A stretch of DNA of 64,000 bases from Negadavirga shengliensis (GCF_042652345.1 NZ_JBHSJJ010000001.1:558001-622000), one strand, 5' to 3'; counted from the stretch's first letter, positions 17,529 to 27,719 are shown. Notes: generated by a model not told the origin, from the letters alone. Translations and numbers: made by a program.

Positions 17529-20500
17529 ATGAGAACTGCTTCTATATATTATAAAATATTGAAAATCAAATGGGTATCATTACTCGTGCTGAGTTTTTTC
17601 TGGTATTCCTGCCAAAAGGAAAACCCTAATGCCCTTTTTACGGAAATGTCTCCCAAGAAAACCGGGATAAACTTTAAAAACCTGGTCAAAGAATCCGAGG
17701 AGTTCAACGTATTGACTTACGGGTATTTTTACCAAGGCGGCGGCGTGGCTGTAGGGGACATCAATAATGACGGTCTTCCTGATCTCTATTTCACCGGAAA
17801 CATGATGGCCAGCAAACTGTACCTTAACAAAGGAAACTTCGAATTTGAAGACATTACCGGGCAGGCCGGCGTGGAAGCCGCAGGCCTTTGGAACACCGGT
17901 GTGACCATGGCTGACGTAAATGGTGATGGTTTGGTGGACATCTATATCTGCCGCTCCGCCGCAAACGATCCCAACAACCGCAGAAACCTGCTGTTTATCA
18001 ACAACGGTGATTTGACTTTCACGGAGAGGGCCAAAGAATTCGGCCTGGATGATCCCGGCTTTTCGACCCAGGCCACTTTTTTCGACTATGACCGGGACGG
18101 TGATCTCGACATGTTTCTGCTCAACCATTCCACTCAGGACTATGCCGGATTCAGCAGAATTGACGGTTCTTTTAAAAACAGGAGAGGGGAATATCTCGGT
18201 GACAAACTTTACCGGAATGATGGCGGAAAATTCATTGATGTAACGGAAGAGAGCGGCATCATCAGCAACGTATTGGGCTTTGGCCTTGCGGTCACTGTCA
18301 CAGACGTCAATAATGATGGATGGCCTGATGTGTACGTCAGCAACGACTATAACGAAGAAGATTATCTTTACATCAACCAACGGGATGGCACATTCAAGGA
18401 GTCGGTGAGGGATTATATGAGCCATGTCTCCCTTTTTTCCATGGGAGCGGACGGAGCCGACCTCAACAATGACCTTTGGCCGGACATCATCACTATGGAC
18501 ATGATGCCAGAATACAGCTTTAATCAGAAATCCATACTTGGTCCCGAAAACTACGACAAATACCGCGAACTGCTGGATAAAGGTTTCCACGCGCAATCCA
18601 TGCGCAATATGCTCCATCTGAACCAAAGAAACGGGTATTTCAGTGAAATAGGCCGATATGCCGGCGTTTCCCACACAGACTGGAGCTGGGCTGTATTGGC
18701 AGCTGATTTTGATAATGACGGCTGGAAAGACCTTTTGGTCACCAACGGCTATGCCAGAAACTACCTGGATATGGATTTTTTAAATTATATGGTAAGTGAA
18801 CGCATAAAGTCCGTCCATTCCAGAAAAGAAGAGGCCTTGATGGAACTGATCGAAAAGATGCCGCCCATTTATGTGGAAAATTATCTTTATCACAATAACG
18901 GGGACATGACTTTTACCAACAGGGCGGCAGAATGGGGCCTGAAAGGACTTACCGTATCCAATGCAGCGGCATACGCTGATTTGGACGGTGATGGGGATTT
19001 GGACCTTATCATCTGTCATACCAATGACATCACCAGTGTATACCGCAACAACAGCGAAAGATTAAACCGTAACAACTTTCTGAAAATAAGGTTAAAAGGC
19101 GACACAGAAAACACCCATGGCATTGGGTCAAAAGTTTTGTTATATGGGGAAGGCAAACACTTCCATCAGGAACTGGTTCCCGTCAGAGGCTATCAGTCGT
19201 CTGTTGGCCATGAGTTGGTTTTTGGTCTGGGGGATATGACCGTAGTGGACAGTCTGGAAGTTTATTGGCCTGACGGCAGAAAGCAGGTCATCAGCGGTCC
19301 CCATATCAATGAGCTTTTGGTGGTGGACCAAAGCCAGGCTTCTCCCCATATCTCTTCCTCATCTGATCCGGGCCGAAAATTCATAGAAGTAGACCATGCT
19401 TTGGGTCTTCACTACAGCCACCAGGAATCAGACTATCTGGATTTTACCCAGGATCGCCTTATGCCCAATACGATGTCCACCATGGGACCGCAACTGACAA
19501 AGGGAGACATCAACGGAGATGGCTTGGAAGATATTTTTATCGGCGGGGGTAAAGACAGTCCGGGCAGATTTTTTCTTCAGTTGCCAAACGGCGAATTCAA
19601 GGAATATCCGCAAACGCATATTGAGACCGATAGTGCGTTTATAGACACCGATGCCATCCTGGCGGATTTCAACGGAAACGGCGCCCTTGACCTTTATCTG
19701 GTAAGCGGAGGCAGCGATTATCCGGACGGTGACCCCATGTACCAGGACCGGCTGTATATTAACGACGGCAGGGGCAATTTCACCAAAAACCCGGACGCGC
19801 TGCCGCGGATGCATGTCAGTGGCGGTGCTGTAACAGCGGGGGATTTTGACGGAGACGGTCATGTGGATCTGTTTGTGGGCGGGCGCTTCTGTCCCGGGAA
19901 TTATCCGCTTTCACCAAGAAGCTATCTGCTTAAAAACGATGGCAAGGGGAATTTTACGGATGTCACCGCGGCATTTTGCCCGGAACTCGCAGCACCCGGA
20001 ATGGTCAGTGACGCTCTATTTGTTCCTCTTAATGATGACGGATACGTGGATTTGGTAGTGGTGGGTGAATGGATGGATATCGGAATTTACATCAACCAGG
20101 GAGGCAAAGCACTCGCCAAAAACAAGCAGGCCATCCCGGGAGACACCCGCGGGTGGTGGCTTAAAATCCTGGCGGAGGACATGGATAATGACGGGGACAT
20201 GGATATTATTATCGGAAATTATGGGCTTAACAATCCCTATAAACCCAGCCGTGAACAACCCATGCACCTGGTTTACAAAGATTTTGACAATAATGGCAAA
20301 ATAGACCCTATTTTCACTTATTATATTGCCGATACCAATGCGTTTGCATTCAGCAGGGATGAACTGATAGGGCAACTCTCCCAAATGAAAGGCAAATTTC
20401 CCGATTATAGGTCCTTCGCAAAAGCCGGTTTGAAAGACTTTTTTTCCAAAGAGGAGCTGAACGATGCAGATTCATTGCAGGCCACCCTGCTGGCTTCTGT

Positions 20501-20855
20501 TTATTTGGAAAATGACGGCACGGGGCATTTCAGACTAAGCCCTCTTCCCAAAGAAGCCCAGTTCTCCCCGATTCACGCGTTGGCGGTGGCTGATTTGGAT
20601 GGGGACGGTTATCCTGACCTAATCACAGGCGGTAATCTCAGCCGTACGAGGGTGAGCTCGGGAAGGCAGGACGGCAATCACGGATTTGTTTTTATGGGGG
20701 ACGGCCAGGGTAACTTCAAAAGCCTGCAACCGGAATCCTCAGGGCTTGTTTTAAGAGGCGATGTGAGAAACCTGACCACCATGCAAATTCTTAACCAGAA
20801 ATACCTGATGGTAGGGAGAAACAACCGGCCTCTCAAAGTATATAAAATCGATTAG
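17529..20855 (+). CDS. FG-GAP/VCBS-repeat and ASPIC/UnbV-domain lipoprotein (CRTAC1-like)
   Basis: 1108 residues. A lipoprotein signal (SLLVLSFFWYSCQKE) precedes many FG-GAP/VCBS blades with calcium-binding DxNxDG loops (GDINNDGLPDLYF, ADVNGDGLVDIYI, DYDRDGDLDMFLL and others). An ASPIC/UnbV domain lies near residues 520-610 (HGIGSKVLLYG to YWPDGRKQVISG), followed by a second set of blades. Such large surface lipoproteins accompany SusC/D loci in Bacteroidota. The upstream ATG-like frame at 17478 overlaps the terminator hairpin, so 17529 is chosen. It overlaps the convergent carrier gene by 4 bp. The function is unknown; calcium-dependent ligand or protein binding is inferred. Confidence 0.88.
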   Translation: MRTASIYYKILKIKWVSLLVLSFFWYSCQKENPNALFTEMSPKKTGINFKNLVKESEEFNVLTYGYFYQGGGVAVGDINNDGLPDLYFTGNMMASKLYLNKGNFEFEDITGQAGVEAAGLWNTGVTMADVNGDGLVDIYICRSAANDPNNRRNLLFINNGDLTFTERAKEFGLDDPGFSTQATFFDYDRDGDLDMFLLNHSTQDYAGFSRIDGSFKNRRGEYLGDKLYRNDGGKFIDVTEESGIISNVLGFGLAVTVTDVNNDGWPDVYVSNDYNEEDYLYINQRDGTFKESVRDYMSHVSLFSMGADGADLNNDLWPDIITMDMMPEYSFNQKSILGPENYDKYRELLDKGFHAQSMRNMLHLNQRNGYFSEIGRYAGVSHTDWSWAVLAADFDNDGWKDLLVTNGYARNYLDMDFLNYMVSERIKSVHSRKEEALMELIEKMPPIYVENYLYHNNGDMTFTNRAAEWGLKGLTVSNAAAYADLDGDGDLDLIICHTNDITSVYRNNSERLNRNNFLKIRLKGDTENTHGIGSKVLLYGEGKHFHQELVPVRGYQSSVGHELVFGLGDMTVVDSLEVYWPDGRKQVISGPHINELLVVDQSQASPHISSSSDPGRKFIEVDHALGLHYSHQESDYLDFTQDRLMPNTMSTMGPQLTKGDINGDGLEDIFIGGGKDSPGRFFLQLPNGEFKEYPQTHIETDSAFIDTDAILADFNGNGALDLYLVSGGSDYPDGDPMYQDRLYINDGRGNFTKNPDALPRMHVSGGAVTAGDFDGDGHVDLFVGGRFCPGNYPLSPRSYLLKNDGKGNFTDVTAAFCPELAAPGMVSDALFVPLNDDGYVDLVVVGEWMDIGIYINQGGKALAKNKQAIPGDTRGWWLKILAEDMDNDGDMDIIIGNYGLNNPYKPSREQPMHLVYKDFDNNGKIDPIFTYYIADTNAFAFSRDELIGQLSQMKGKFPDYRSFAKAGLKDFFSKEELNDADSLQATLLASVYLENDGTGHFRLSPLPKEAQFSPIHALAVADLDGDGYPDLITGGNLSRTRVSSGRQDGNHGFVFMGDGQGNFKSLQPESSGLVLRGDVRNLTTMQILNQKYLMVGRNNRPLKVYKID

Positions 20856-21958
20856 ACTTTTGCTGCTACTTCTTTCTTCTCTTTTGGGGGTTTTCGGTGC
20901 CAATAGGAAGCCAGAATAGAACCTGTGATGTTCATCAACGGACCAAAAACCGCCGGTGCGAGACCTACGGTGGCAATCTTGCCCATTTCCTTGGCCAGGC
21001 CGGAAGCCAACCCGCCGTTTTGCATGCCCACCTCCAAGGCCACGGTCCTTGAATCCCTCTCGCTCAGCCCCAATAACCTGCTTATCCAGTAGCCAAAGTT
21101 ATAGCCGCACAGGTTGTGAATCAGCACCAGGACGATCAAAAGCCCCCCGATATCCAAAAGACTGTCTCTTCCCGCCGCGGTAATGATGGTGATGATGATC
21201 CCTATCCCTATCATGGAAACCAACGGCATGGCCTCATCCAGCCACTTTGCTCTCCCGCTCAAAAACTTGTTGAATACCAAACCGGCCACAATGGGAATAA
21301 TGACCATCTTGACAATGCTCCACATCATTTCCAGAATGTCGATTTCGACGAATGCCCCTGCCAATACTTTCATTAGCAACGGCGTCATAAAAGGCGCCAT
21401 TAACGTGGCTATCGCTGTGATGGTAATTGAAAGGGCCAGGTTTGCCCTGGCCAAAAAGCTCATGACATTTGAAGCGAGGCCGCTGGGAGAACAGCCAATC
21501 AGGATAATGCCTGCCGCAATCTCGGCTGGAAAATTGCTAAGACTTGCAATGATAAATCCTAAAACCGGCATAATGGAAAACTGACAAAGCAGCCCCACAA
21601 ACACCCCCTTTGGCATTTTGGCCACACCTACAAAATCGTTTACGGACATGGAGGTCCCCATACCAAACATAATGATCTGTATCAACGGCGTAATCAGATT
21701 ACTGTAGGCATAACCATCATATTCTATAAAATATTCCGGATAATACAACGCCGCAGTGACCGCCCCAAAAATCATTGCTGTATAGGTATATCCCTTTAAT
21801 CTGGCAAAGCCTTGAAAGCCTACTCCCACCAACATAAAAAATGCAATCAAGGGGGGACCTGCATGGTCGATTTTTCCAATCAATATCAGAATCAAGGATA
21901 AGAGCAGGCAAATCAGACCTGCTCCTAAGGTTATTTTGTAAAAACTTTCTTTATTCAA
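20852..21958 (-). CDS. Bile acid:sodium symporter (BASS) family carrier
   Basis: 368 residues with about ten membrane helices. BASS features are visible: FGMGTSMSVNDF, GIILIGCSPSGLASNVMSFLARANLALSI cut at the conserved GCxPxGxxSN-type segment, and ALEVGMQNGGLA. Family members co-transport Na+ with organic anions (bile acids, keto-acids, pantoate). No ATG is available near the N-terminus; TTG at 21958 is the likely start. It lies 53 bp downstream of the RidA gene on the same strand, so they may share a message. A role in importing acid products of the neighbouring PLP/RidA enzymes is inference. Confidence 0.88.
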   Translation of the reverse strand: MNKESFYKITLGAGLICLLLSLILILIGKIDHAGPPLIAFFMLVGVGFQGFARLKGYTYTAMIFGAVTAALYYPEYFIEYDGYAYSNLITPLIQIIMFGMGTSMSVNDFVGVAKMPKGVFVGLLCQFSIMPVLGFIIASLSNFPAEIAAGIILIGCSPSGLASNVMSFLARANLALSITITAIATLMAPFMTPLLMKVLAGAFVEIDILEMMWSIVKMVIIPIVAGLVFNKFLSGRAKWLDEAMPLVSMIGIGIIITIITAAGRDSLLDIGGLLIVLVLIHNLCGYNFGYWISRLLGLSERDSRTVALEVGMQNGGLASGLAKEMGKIATVGLAPAVFGPLMNITGSILASYWHRKPPKEKKEVAAKV

Positions 21959-22011
21959 AGTTATCAGGTTTATAGGTCAAAACGATCCAAAAGTCAAAGC
22001 AAGGATAAAAA

Positions 22012-22473
22012 TCAAATATAGGCAATGCAATCCATTTCAACCAATGAGTCACCAGGAACACCTCCGTAGGTCGCCACAGTGGTCCTGACAGGCGGTTTAT
22101 TCCCGAACCTTCCTTTATAAACTTCATTCATCCCCTTGTAATCATTCAGATCATGTAGATAGACGTTTACCTTCAGCACCTTGTCCATAGAAGAGCCCGC
22201 TTTTTCCAGTTCTTTTTGAAGTTCCTTCAGCACGTGATCCGTATGATCCTTGATATCCCCGTCAAAATGAGCTCCTTTTCCGGCAACAAAAACCAGATTG
22301 CCCAATTTTGTGGAACCTGAAAACAAGGGAACATCCTGATCCAACGTCACGTTATTCACTTCTTTTTCCAGAGCCTCCTCAGGTTTTGCATTGGCCACCA
22401 CACCAATACCGGCTATGCCAGCAATAGAGGTAAACAATTTTTTAAGTGTTGATCTTCTTTTAAGTTTTTCCAT
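22012..22473 (-). CDS. Exported RidA-family protein
   Basis: 153 residues. The N-terminus KLKRRSTLKKLFTSIAGIAG is a Tat-like or Sec signal ending near VVANA. The RidA domain follows (LGNLVFVAGKGAHF, SMDKVLKVNVYLHDLNDY, GNKPPVRTTVATYGGVPGDSLVEMDCIA). The Arg in PVRTTV matches the catalytic Arg position of enamine/imine deaminases, so it may be active. It lies 53 bp upstream of the BASS carrier on the same strand. It is the second secreted RidA in this window, after the lipoprotein form at 5517-6086. Confidence 0.87.
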   Translation of the reverse strand: MEKLKRRSTLKKLFTSIAGIAGIGVVANAKPEEALEKEVNNVTLDQDVPLFSGSTKLGNLVFVAGKGAHFDGDIKDHTDHVLKELQKELEKAGSSMDKVLKVNVYLHDLNDYKGMNEVYKGRFGNKPPVRTTVATYGGVPGDSLVEMDCIAYI

Positions 22474-22773
22474 GTTTGCACGTTTTTATGATAGCAGATT
22501 AAAACCGTTGAATATATGGCTTTATTCTTTTTTCTCCAAACACTATCATGATGGCGGAAAAGACTTTGATGCAGACGGCGACGGACGTTCGAAAAAGGAA
22601 TTATGATTGTTGTCATACCATGCAGTTACCCTTTCATTTTTGGTTACATTCGTTAGAAAACAGATTATTTTTAGTATATTTTGATTCACGTTCAGAATTA
22701 AATAATTATCGGCATATTTGCAGTTAAAGAGCAGTTTTTCTGTATTTGCACCCTTATCCTTTTAATATTAGAT
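22474..22773. other. Divergent intergenic region with promoter for SMP-30-like gene
   Basis: A 300-bp region between the divergent RidA and SMP-30-like genes. It contains the plus-strand promoter described separately. The left half holds no gene I recognise. Confidence 0.5.
22717..22748 (+). promoter_or_regulatory. Bacteroidota-type promoter for SMP-30-like lipoprotein
   Basis: TTTG (22717-22720), 20-bp spacer, then TGTATTTG (22741-22748), which matches the TAnnTTTG consensus at all but one base. The ATG follows 26 bp after the box. Confidence 0.55.
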
Positions 22774-23691
22774 ATGAATATGACAAGAGTATGTTTTTTT
22801 ATGCTTCTGCTTGCAATGGCGGCAGCATGTAAACCCAATGATAACACTAGCCAAATGGAAGAGCAGGAAACCTTTTATAAAAGCCAGAGCTTCACAACGG
22901 GAAGTGAATTTACCGCGGGGATTGAAGGGCCCGCAGTAGACCGCGACGGAAACCTGTATGTAGTCAACTTCGGGAAAGAGGGAACCATCGGTAAAGTCAC
23001 TCCCGAAGGGCAGGCCTCTTTATTCATCGAATTGCCTGCAGGCAGCACCGGCAACGGTATCCGGTTCGACAGCAAAGGAAACATGATGATAGCCGACTAT
23101 ACCGGCCATAATGTGCTGAAGGTGGACATGGCTTCTAAAGAATTGACGGTGTATGCGCATCATGAGGGACTCAATCAACCCAATGACTTGGCTATTATGG
23201 ACAATGATATAATCTTTGCGAGTGATCCGAATTGGAAAAACAGTACGGGACAGATCTGGAGAGTAGGTACCGATGGCAAATTTGTACTATTGGAGTCGGA
23301 CATGGGCACCACAAACGGCATTGAGGTCAGTCCGGACAACAAGACCCTGTACGTCAATGAATCTGTCCAAAGAAATGTTTGGGCTTATGACCTCAGTGAA
23401 CACGGAGAAATAAGCAACAAAAGACTGCTCATACAATTCGAGGATTTCGGTATGGACGGTATGCGGGTGGATACCGATGGCAACTTATTCATCACCCGGC
23501 ATGGCAAAGGGACTGTCGTAAAACTTTCGCCACAAGGTGAGGTGCTGGAGGAAATCGAAATGTCCGGTAAAAAACCATCCAATATTGCCTTTGGCGGCAA
23601 AAACGGAAAAACTGCTTACGTTACTTTGCAGGACAACGGCAACATAGACTTCTTTAGAACGGAGAAACCGGGGAGGGAATTCAAAAACTAG
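22774..23691 (+). CDS. SMP-30/gluconolactonase-like propeller lipoprotein
   Basis: 305 residues. A lipoprotein signal (LLLAMAAACKPN, Cys about residue 19) leads into a six-bladed propeller of the SMP-30/gluconolaconase/LRE group: EGPAVDRDGNLYVVNFGKEG, GNGIRFDSKGNMMIADYTGH, TTNGIEVSPDNKTLYVNES. The Glu of EGP, the Asn of TTNG and the Asp of FGMDGMRVDTDGN match the usual divalent-metal ligands. Family members hydrolyse sugar lactones. It stands alone, next to the exported RidA and carrier. A sugar-acid lactonase role would fit an amino-sugar pathway but is inference. Confidence 0.85.
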   Translation: MNMTRVCFFMLLLAMAAACKPNDNTSQMEEQETFYKSQSFTTGSEFTAGIEGPAVDRDGNLYVVNFGKEGTIGKVTPEGQASLFIELPAGSTGNGIRFDSKGNMMIADYTGHNVLKVDMASKELTVYAHHEGLNQPNDLAIMDNDIIFASDPNWKNSTGQIWRVGTDGKFVLLESDMGTTNGIEVSPDNKTLYVNESVQRNVWAYDLSEHGEISNKRLLIQFEDFGMDGMRVDTDGNLFITRHGKGTVVKLSPQGEVLEEIEMSGKKPSNIAFGGKNGKTAYVTLQDNGNIDFFRTEKPGREFKN

Positions 23692-23729
23692 GATTCTGTG
23701 ACATCCATTTTGACACATGCCCCACGTAC

Positions 23730-23754
23730 CCTGTCCTCCCGATGACGGGACAGG
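23730..23754. repeat. Hairpin after SMP-30-like gene
   Basis: Arms CCTGTCC (23730-23736) and GGACAGG (23748-23754) around an 11-base loop. There is no T-run on either side, so it may be a dispersed palindrome rather than a terminator. Confidence 0.5.
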
Positions 23755-23909
23755 CTCTAGAGCCACAACCCTGAACGCTGTCTTCCCTACTGCGGCGGAC
23801 CAGGGGGTGAGTAAAAAGGAGTGCTGTTTCACAGGTGACATTACCAAGCTGGTGTTGGTCGAATATTTGAATTAGAGCAGGGTATCATAAGCGAAGCCCA
23901 TTATACGTC

Positions 23910-26168
23910 ATGGAGGAAGAAAAGATAACGTGGTCCAGTATTTTGGAGCTTTCTGATGTAGGTGCCTGGGAACTGGATCCGGAAAAGAGCACCATACATT
24001 TTTCTGATGTTTTCCGTCGGATACTTGAAATCAAGGAAGATACGCCGATGGCCTTAGCTGAATTTTTAAATTACTTTCAAGCCAAATGGCGCCATATACT
24101 AGGCAAGTGTTTTCATGATTTGCTCCAAAACAATGCCGCCTTTTCCCTAAAAGCTTACGATCAAAACGGCAAGGAGCTGATCTTAAAAGGCAAAGCCATA
24201 CTTTCTGAAGAACGTAAATGCCGCTTTGCGGGTACTTTGATGGCCACAGGCGAGCCGGAAGGCGTATCTAATCGACCTCCGGAACTTCTGCAAAACACCT
24301 TATATGAACACATCTTCATAAACAGTCCCATGCCGATGATCATTTGGGATTTTGAAACACTCGAAATCACGGATTGCAACCATCAGGCCATACTCAAATA
24401 TGGATACAGCAGGGAGGAATTTATTGGGATGAATATCAGGGATATCCGGCCTGAAGAAGACATCCCCCTCTTGGAAAAATACACGGCGGATGAAGAAAGT
24501 TACGCCAATATCTACCAACAGATATGGAGACATAAGACCAAAAGCGGGAAGCTGCTTACCGTGGAAATTACGGGCCACCTGATAGAATATAAAGGGAGGA
24601 AATGTTCGCTGGTACTGATCAATGACATATCTGACAGAATAGAAGCCGAAGAGCAGCTGCTCGAAAGCTTAAGGGAGCTTTCGGATTACCGGTTTGCACT
24701 GGATGAATCCTGTATCATCATGATCTGTGACAACCAAGGCAAAATAGCATACATCAACCAAAAGTTTGAAGAACTATCAGAATACAAGGCCAGGAGTCTG
24801 ATTGGAAAAGACTTGCAGGATTTGTTCCCGGCGGAAGAGAAAGCCAAAATCCAGGCTTGCTGGGAAATAGTCTCCGCCAATGAGGTATGGCAGGGCGAAC
24901 TGAAAGGCAAAAAGGCCAGTGGCGGTTTTTATTGGACAAACACGGCTGTTGTCCCTTTTTTGAATAATTCCGGCGATCCCTACCAGTATATTTGGGTAGG
25001 TTCAGACATCACGGCTAAAAAGCGAGCTGACAACGAACTGGTAAAAGAGCGTTTTCTTCTCAGGACCATTATCGACAATCTCCCTATCCAAATATACGTG
25101 AAGGACCAAAAGGGAAGGCACATCATTAACAACAAGCACCTGTATCAGGATTTGCTGGGGGCCGGGACCGAGAAAGAGACGCTGGGCAAAACCGTTTTTG
25201 ATTATTTTGACAAGGATACGGCAGCCAAAATGATCGCTTTTGACCGGCATTTGATAAAAACCAAAAAACCGGTGATCAACCTGGAGGAATACTATACCGA
25301 TGCGGAAGGAAAAAAAAGGTGTCTGCTCACCAATAAAGTGCCTTTACTCGATGATGAAGACAATGTTATCGGCCTGGTGGGCATGTCGCGGGATGTGACC
25401 GACAGAAAGAAAGAGGAAGAAAAACTCAAAGAACTTAACGAGGAACTCAAAAAACAGGCAAAAGAACTGGCGGTTTCCAATCAGGAATTGGAGCAGTTTG
25501 CCTATATGGCATCGCACGATCTGCAGGAACCACTGAGGATGATTACCGGATTCCTTAATCTGCTGGAAAAAAAATACAACCCCATACTGGATGAGAAAGG
25601 GAAAAAGTACATTCACTTTGCAGTAGACGGTGCCTCCAGAATGAAAAACATTATCCTTGATTTGTTGGCCTATTCAAGGGTAGGAAGAAAAGAGGAAAAA
25701 TTCAGGGAAATAGAAGTGGCCGACGTGGTCGCCAACATCATCAACCTGAACAAAGTCCTGATCCATCAGAAAAAGGCCAAAATCACCACAGGGAAGTTGC
25801 CTAAAGTATATATCGCCTCTTCCCCCTTGCAGCAGGTTTTTCAAAACCTGGTCAACAACGCGCTCAAATACCAAAAGCCCGAAGTGATCCCCGAAATAGT
25901 GATAGAAAGTGAAGAAAGGGACGATGAATGGTGCTTCAGCGTACAGGACAACGGCATTGGTATTCCCGCTTCCAAGCAGGAGCAGGTTTTTGTTTTGTTC
26001 AAAAGGCTCCATACCCGGGACGAATACTCCGGTTCCGGTATTGGCCTGACCATGTGTAAAAAAATCATCGAAAACCTGGGAGGCAAAATATGGTTTACCT
26101 CAGAAGAAGGAAAAGGCAGTACTTTTTATTTCACCATCCCAAAAACCGGACCTGAGCCGGCACCATGA
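23910..26168 (+). CDS. Multi-PAS sensor histidine kinase, soluble
   Basis: 752 residues with no membrane helix, so a cytoplasmic sensor. A PAS-like N-terminal region is followed by PAS domains near 135-245, 255-370 and 380-500, then a short coiled coil and a DHp domain with H536 in MASHDLQEPLRM. The ATPase domain has N-box FQNLVNNALKYQ, G1 DNGIGIP and FKRLHTRDEYSGSGIGL. All kinase motifs are intact. A receiver-PAS protein follows 243 bp downstream on the same strand and could be its partner. The signal is unknown. Confidence 0.92.
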   Translation: MEEEKITWSSILELSDVGAWELDPEKSTIHFSDVFRRILEIKEDTPMALAEFLNYFQAKWRHILGKCFHDLLQNNAAFSLKAYDQNGKELILKGKAILSEERKCRFAGTLMATGEPEGVSNRPPELLQNTLYEHIFINSPMPMIIWDFETLEITDCNHQAILKYGYSREEFIGMNIRDIRPEEDIPLLEKYTADEESYANIYQQIWRHKTKSGKLLTVEITGHLIEYKGRKCSLVLINDISDRIEAEEQLLESLRELSDYRFALDESCIIMICDNQGKIAYINQKFEELSEYKARSLIGKDLQDLFPAEEKAKIQACWEIVSANEVWQGELKGKKASGGFYWTNTAVVPFLNNSGDPYQYIWVGSDITAKKRADNELVKERFLLRTIIDNLPIQIYVKDQKGRHIINNKHLYQDLLGAGTEKETLGKTVFDYFDKDTAAKMIAFDRHLIKTKKPVINLEEYYTDAEGKKRCLLTNKVPLLDDEDNVIGLVGMSRDVTDRKKEEEKLKELNEELKKQAKELAVSNQELEQFAYMASHDLQEPLRMITGFLNLLEKKYNPILDEKGKKYIHFAVDGASRMKNIILDLLAYSRVGRKEEKFREIEVADVVANIINLNKVLIHQKKAKITTGKLPKVYIASSPLQQVFQNLVNNALKYQKPEVIPEIVIESEERDDEWCFSVQDNGIGIPASKQEQVFVLFKRLHTRDEYSGSGIGLTMCKKIIENLGGKIWFTSEEGKGSTFYFTIPKTGPEPAP

Positions 26169-26360
26169 AATTGTTGAAAAGGTTTTTATTTCTTGCATTG
26201 CCGCGATTTTCTTAGAAATGCTATTAAATAATTGTAATTAAAATTATTTTTGGCTTTCTTAAATCTATTCTTTTTATGTAATTGGCTGTTCTCGGCATAC
26301 CGGTCGTCTTAAAACACTAACCGGCAGCATAAAAAAGTATTTTAATGAATACAATGGATG

Positions 26361-26368
26361 TAGATTTG
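26361..26368 (+). promoter_or_regulatory. -7 box upstream of receiver-PAS gene
   Basis: TAGATTTG is a perfect match to the Bacteroidota TAnnTTTG -7 element, 43 bp upstream of the ATG. The expected -33 TTTG is weak (TATT at the right distance), so the call is tentative. Confidence 0.4.
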
Positions 26369-26411
26369 TACGATCGGAGGTTTTTTTCTGTGAAGAATTC
26401 TGTAAAGCGGG

Positions 26412-27434
26412 ATGTTTAGGGAGCAAGATTCATATCAGTTGCTTTTGATTGAGGATAACTTGGGAGACGTTCTTTTGTTGGAAGAATACCTGCATGAAAA
26501 AATCCCTGCCCCGGAAATCACGGTTGTCAACACTTTTGAAGATGCCAAGGAACTTTATAAAAACGGCAACAATTCCTTTGATGTGGTTCTCCTTGATCTG
26601 ACTTTACCCGATTTGCACGGTGAGAAGCTCATCAGGGAAACAAAAAAAATGGCCGGGGATGCGAGTGTGATCGTATTGACCGGTTATGCGGACATTCAGT
26701 TTGGTATCAAGTCCCTGGGCCTTGGGGTGTCAGACTATTTGCTCAAAGACGAACTTTCCCCCACCTCGCTGTACAAAAGCATTGTCTACAGCATCAGCAG
26801 AAACCATATTTCGAAACAGCTTCAGGATTCCGAAAAAAGATACAAGGAACTTTTCCAATTGAGCCCGCAGCCCATGTACTTGTATTGTCTACAAACCTTG
26901 AAATTTTTGGACGTCAACCAAGCCGCGATTGATCACTATGGCTACAGCAAAAAGGAGTTTTTGTCCATGAACCTGCTGCAAATCAGGCCCAAGGAAGAGA
27001 TCCCCAAGCTGCAAAAGGCAGTACAAAAGGCACGGAAGGGTATTCCCCAGGAAGCCTTCCGGATTTTCAGGCATCAAAAAAAGAACGGGGAGATAATTGA
27101 GGTGGAAATCCGGAGCAATGTGGTGGAATATGAGGGGAAAAAGGCTGAGGTGGTACTTGCCAATGATATCACCGACCGGTTGCGTTACATCCATGCCATT
27201 GAAGACCAGAACAAACGGCTTCAGGAGATCGCATGGACGCAGTCCCATGTGGTGAGGGCGCCTCTGGCCCGGCTGATGAGTCTGGTGATGGCGATGGACA
27301 CGCTGGAACAGGATTTTGGGAAAGACGCTTTTCGAAAAATGATCATTGATTCCGCAGAAGAGCTGGACAGCATCATCCGCGATATTGTCAACAAAACTGA
27401 TAAAGTGAATCTGGAAGTTAAAAAAGACGGTTAA
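26412..27434 (+). CDS. Response regulator with PAS and DHp-like helices, no kinase domain
   Basis: 340 residues. A receiver domain (1-120) has the acidic IEDN pair and the phospho-acceptor D62 in VVLLDLTLPD, plus the T/K signature (VLTGYAD, LLKDE). A PAS domain (about 140-255) follows. The C-terminus forms DHp-like helices with H279 in TQSHVVRAPLARL, but the chain ends without a HATPase domain. It may act as a phospho-accepting or scaffolding protein rather than a kinase. It lies downstream of the PAS kinase with its own -7 box. Confidence 0.87.
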   Translation: MFREQDSYQLLLIEDNLGDVLLLEEYLHEKIPAPEITVVNTFEDAKELYKNGNNSFDVVLLDLTLPDLHGEKLIRETKKMAGDASVIVLTGYADIQFGIKSLGLGVSDYLLKDELSPTSLYKSIVYSISRNHISKQLQDSEKRYKELFQLSPQPMYLYCLQTLKFLDVNQAAIDHYGYSKKEFLSMNLLQIRPKEEIPKLQKAVQKARKGIPQEAFRIFRHQKKNGEIIEVEIRSNVVEYEGKKAEVVLANDITDRLRYIHAIEDQNKRLQEIAWTQSHVVRAPLARLMSLVMAMDTLEQDFGKDAFRKMIIDSAEELDSIIRDIVNKTDKVNLEVKKDG

Positions 27435-27719
27435 ACTATATTATTGGGATTTTTTAAAGTATTAATAATAGGATCCTGATTCCAATTCTAAATTTCAGGT
27501 ATTTTCGTCCTTTTATTTGCATTTTGAAATAACATTCTGACAATGCCCTAATTTCCCCATCCATAAAATTGTTTTTGGCATTTTTTCAAAATTAAAAAAT
27601 AACTGCTATTTTAAGGCTAAAAGGGACAAAAAAAGCGCTGCAGCAGAGTGGTGTGTTCCTGTTTTTACCATTGTTTCGAGAAAGGCATTTCCACTTATGT
27701 AACCGGTGGTCCAAAAAAC

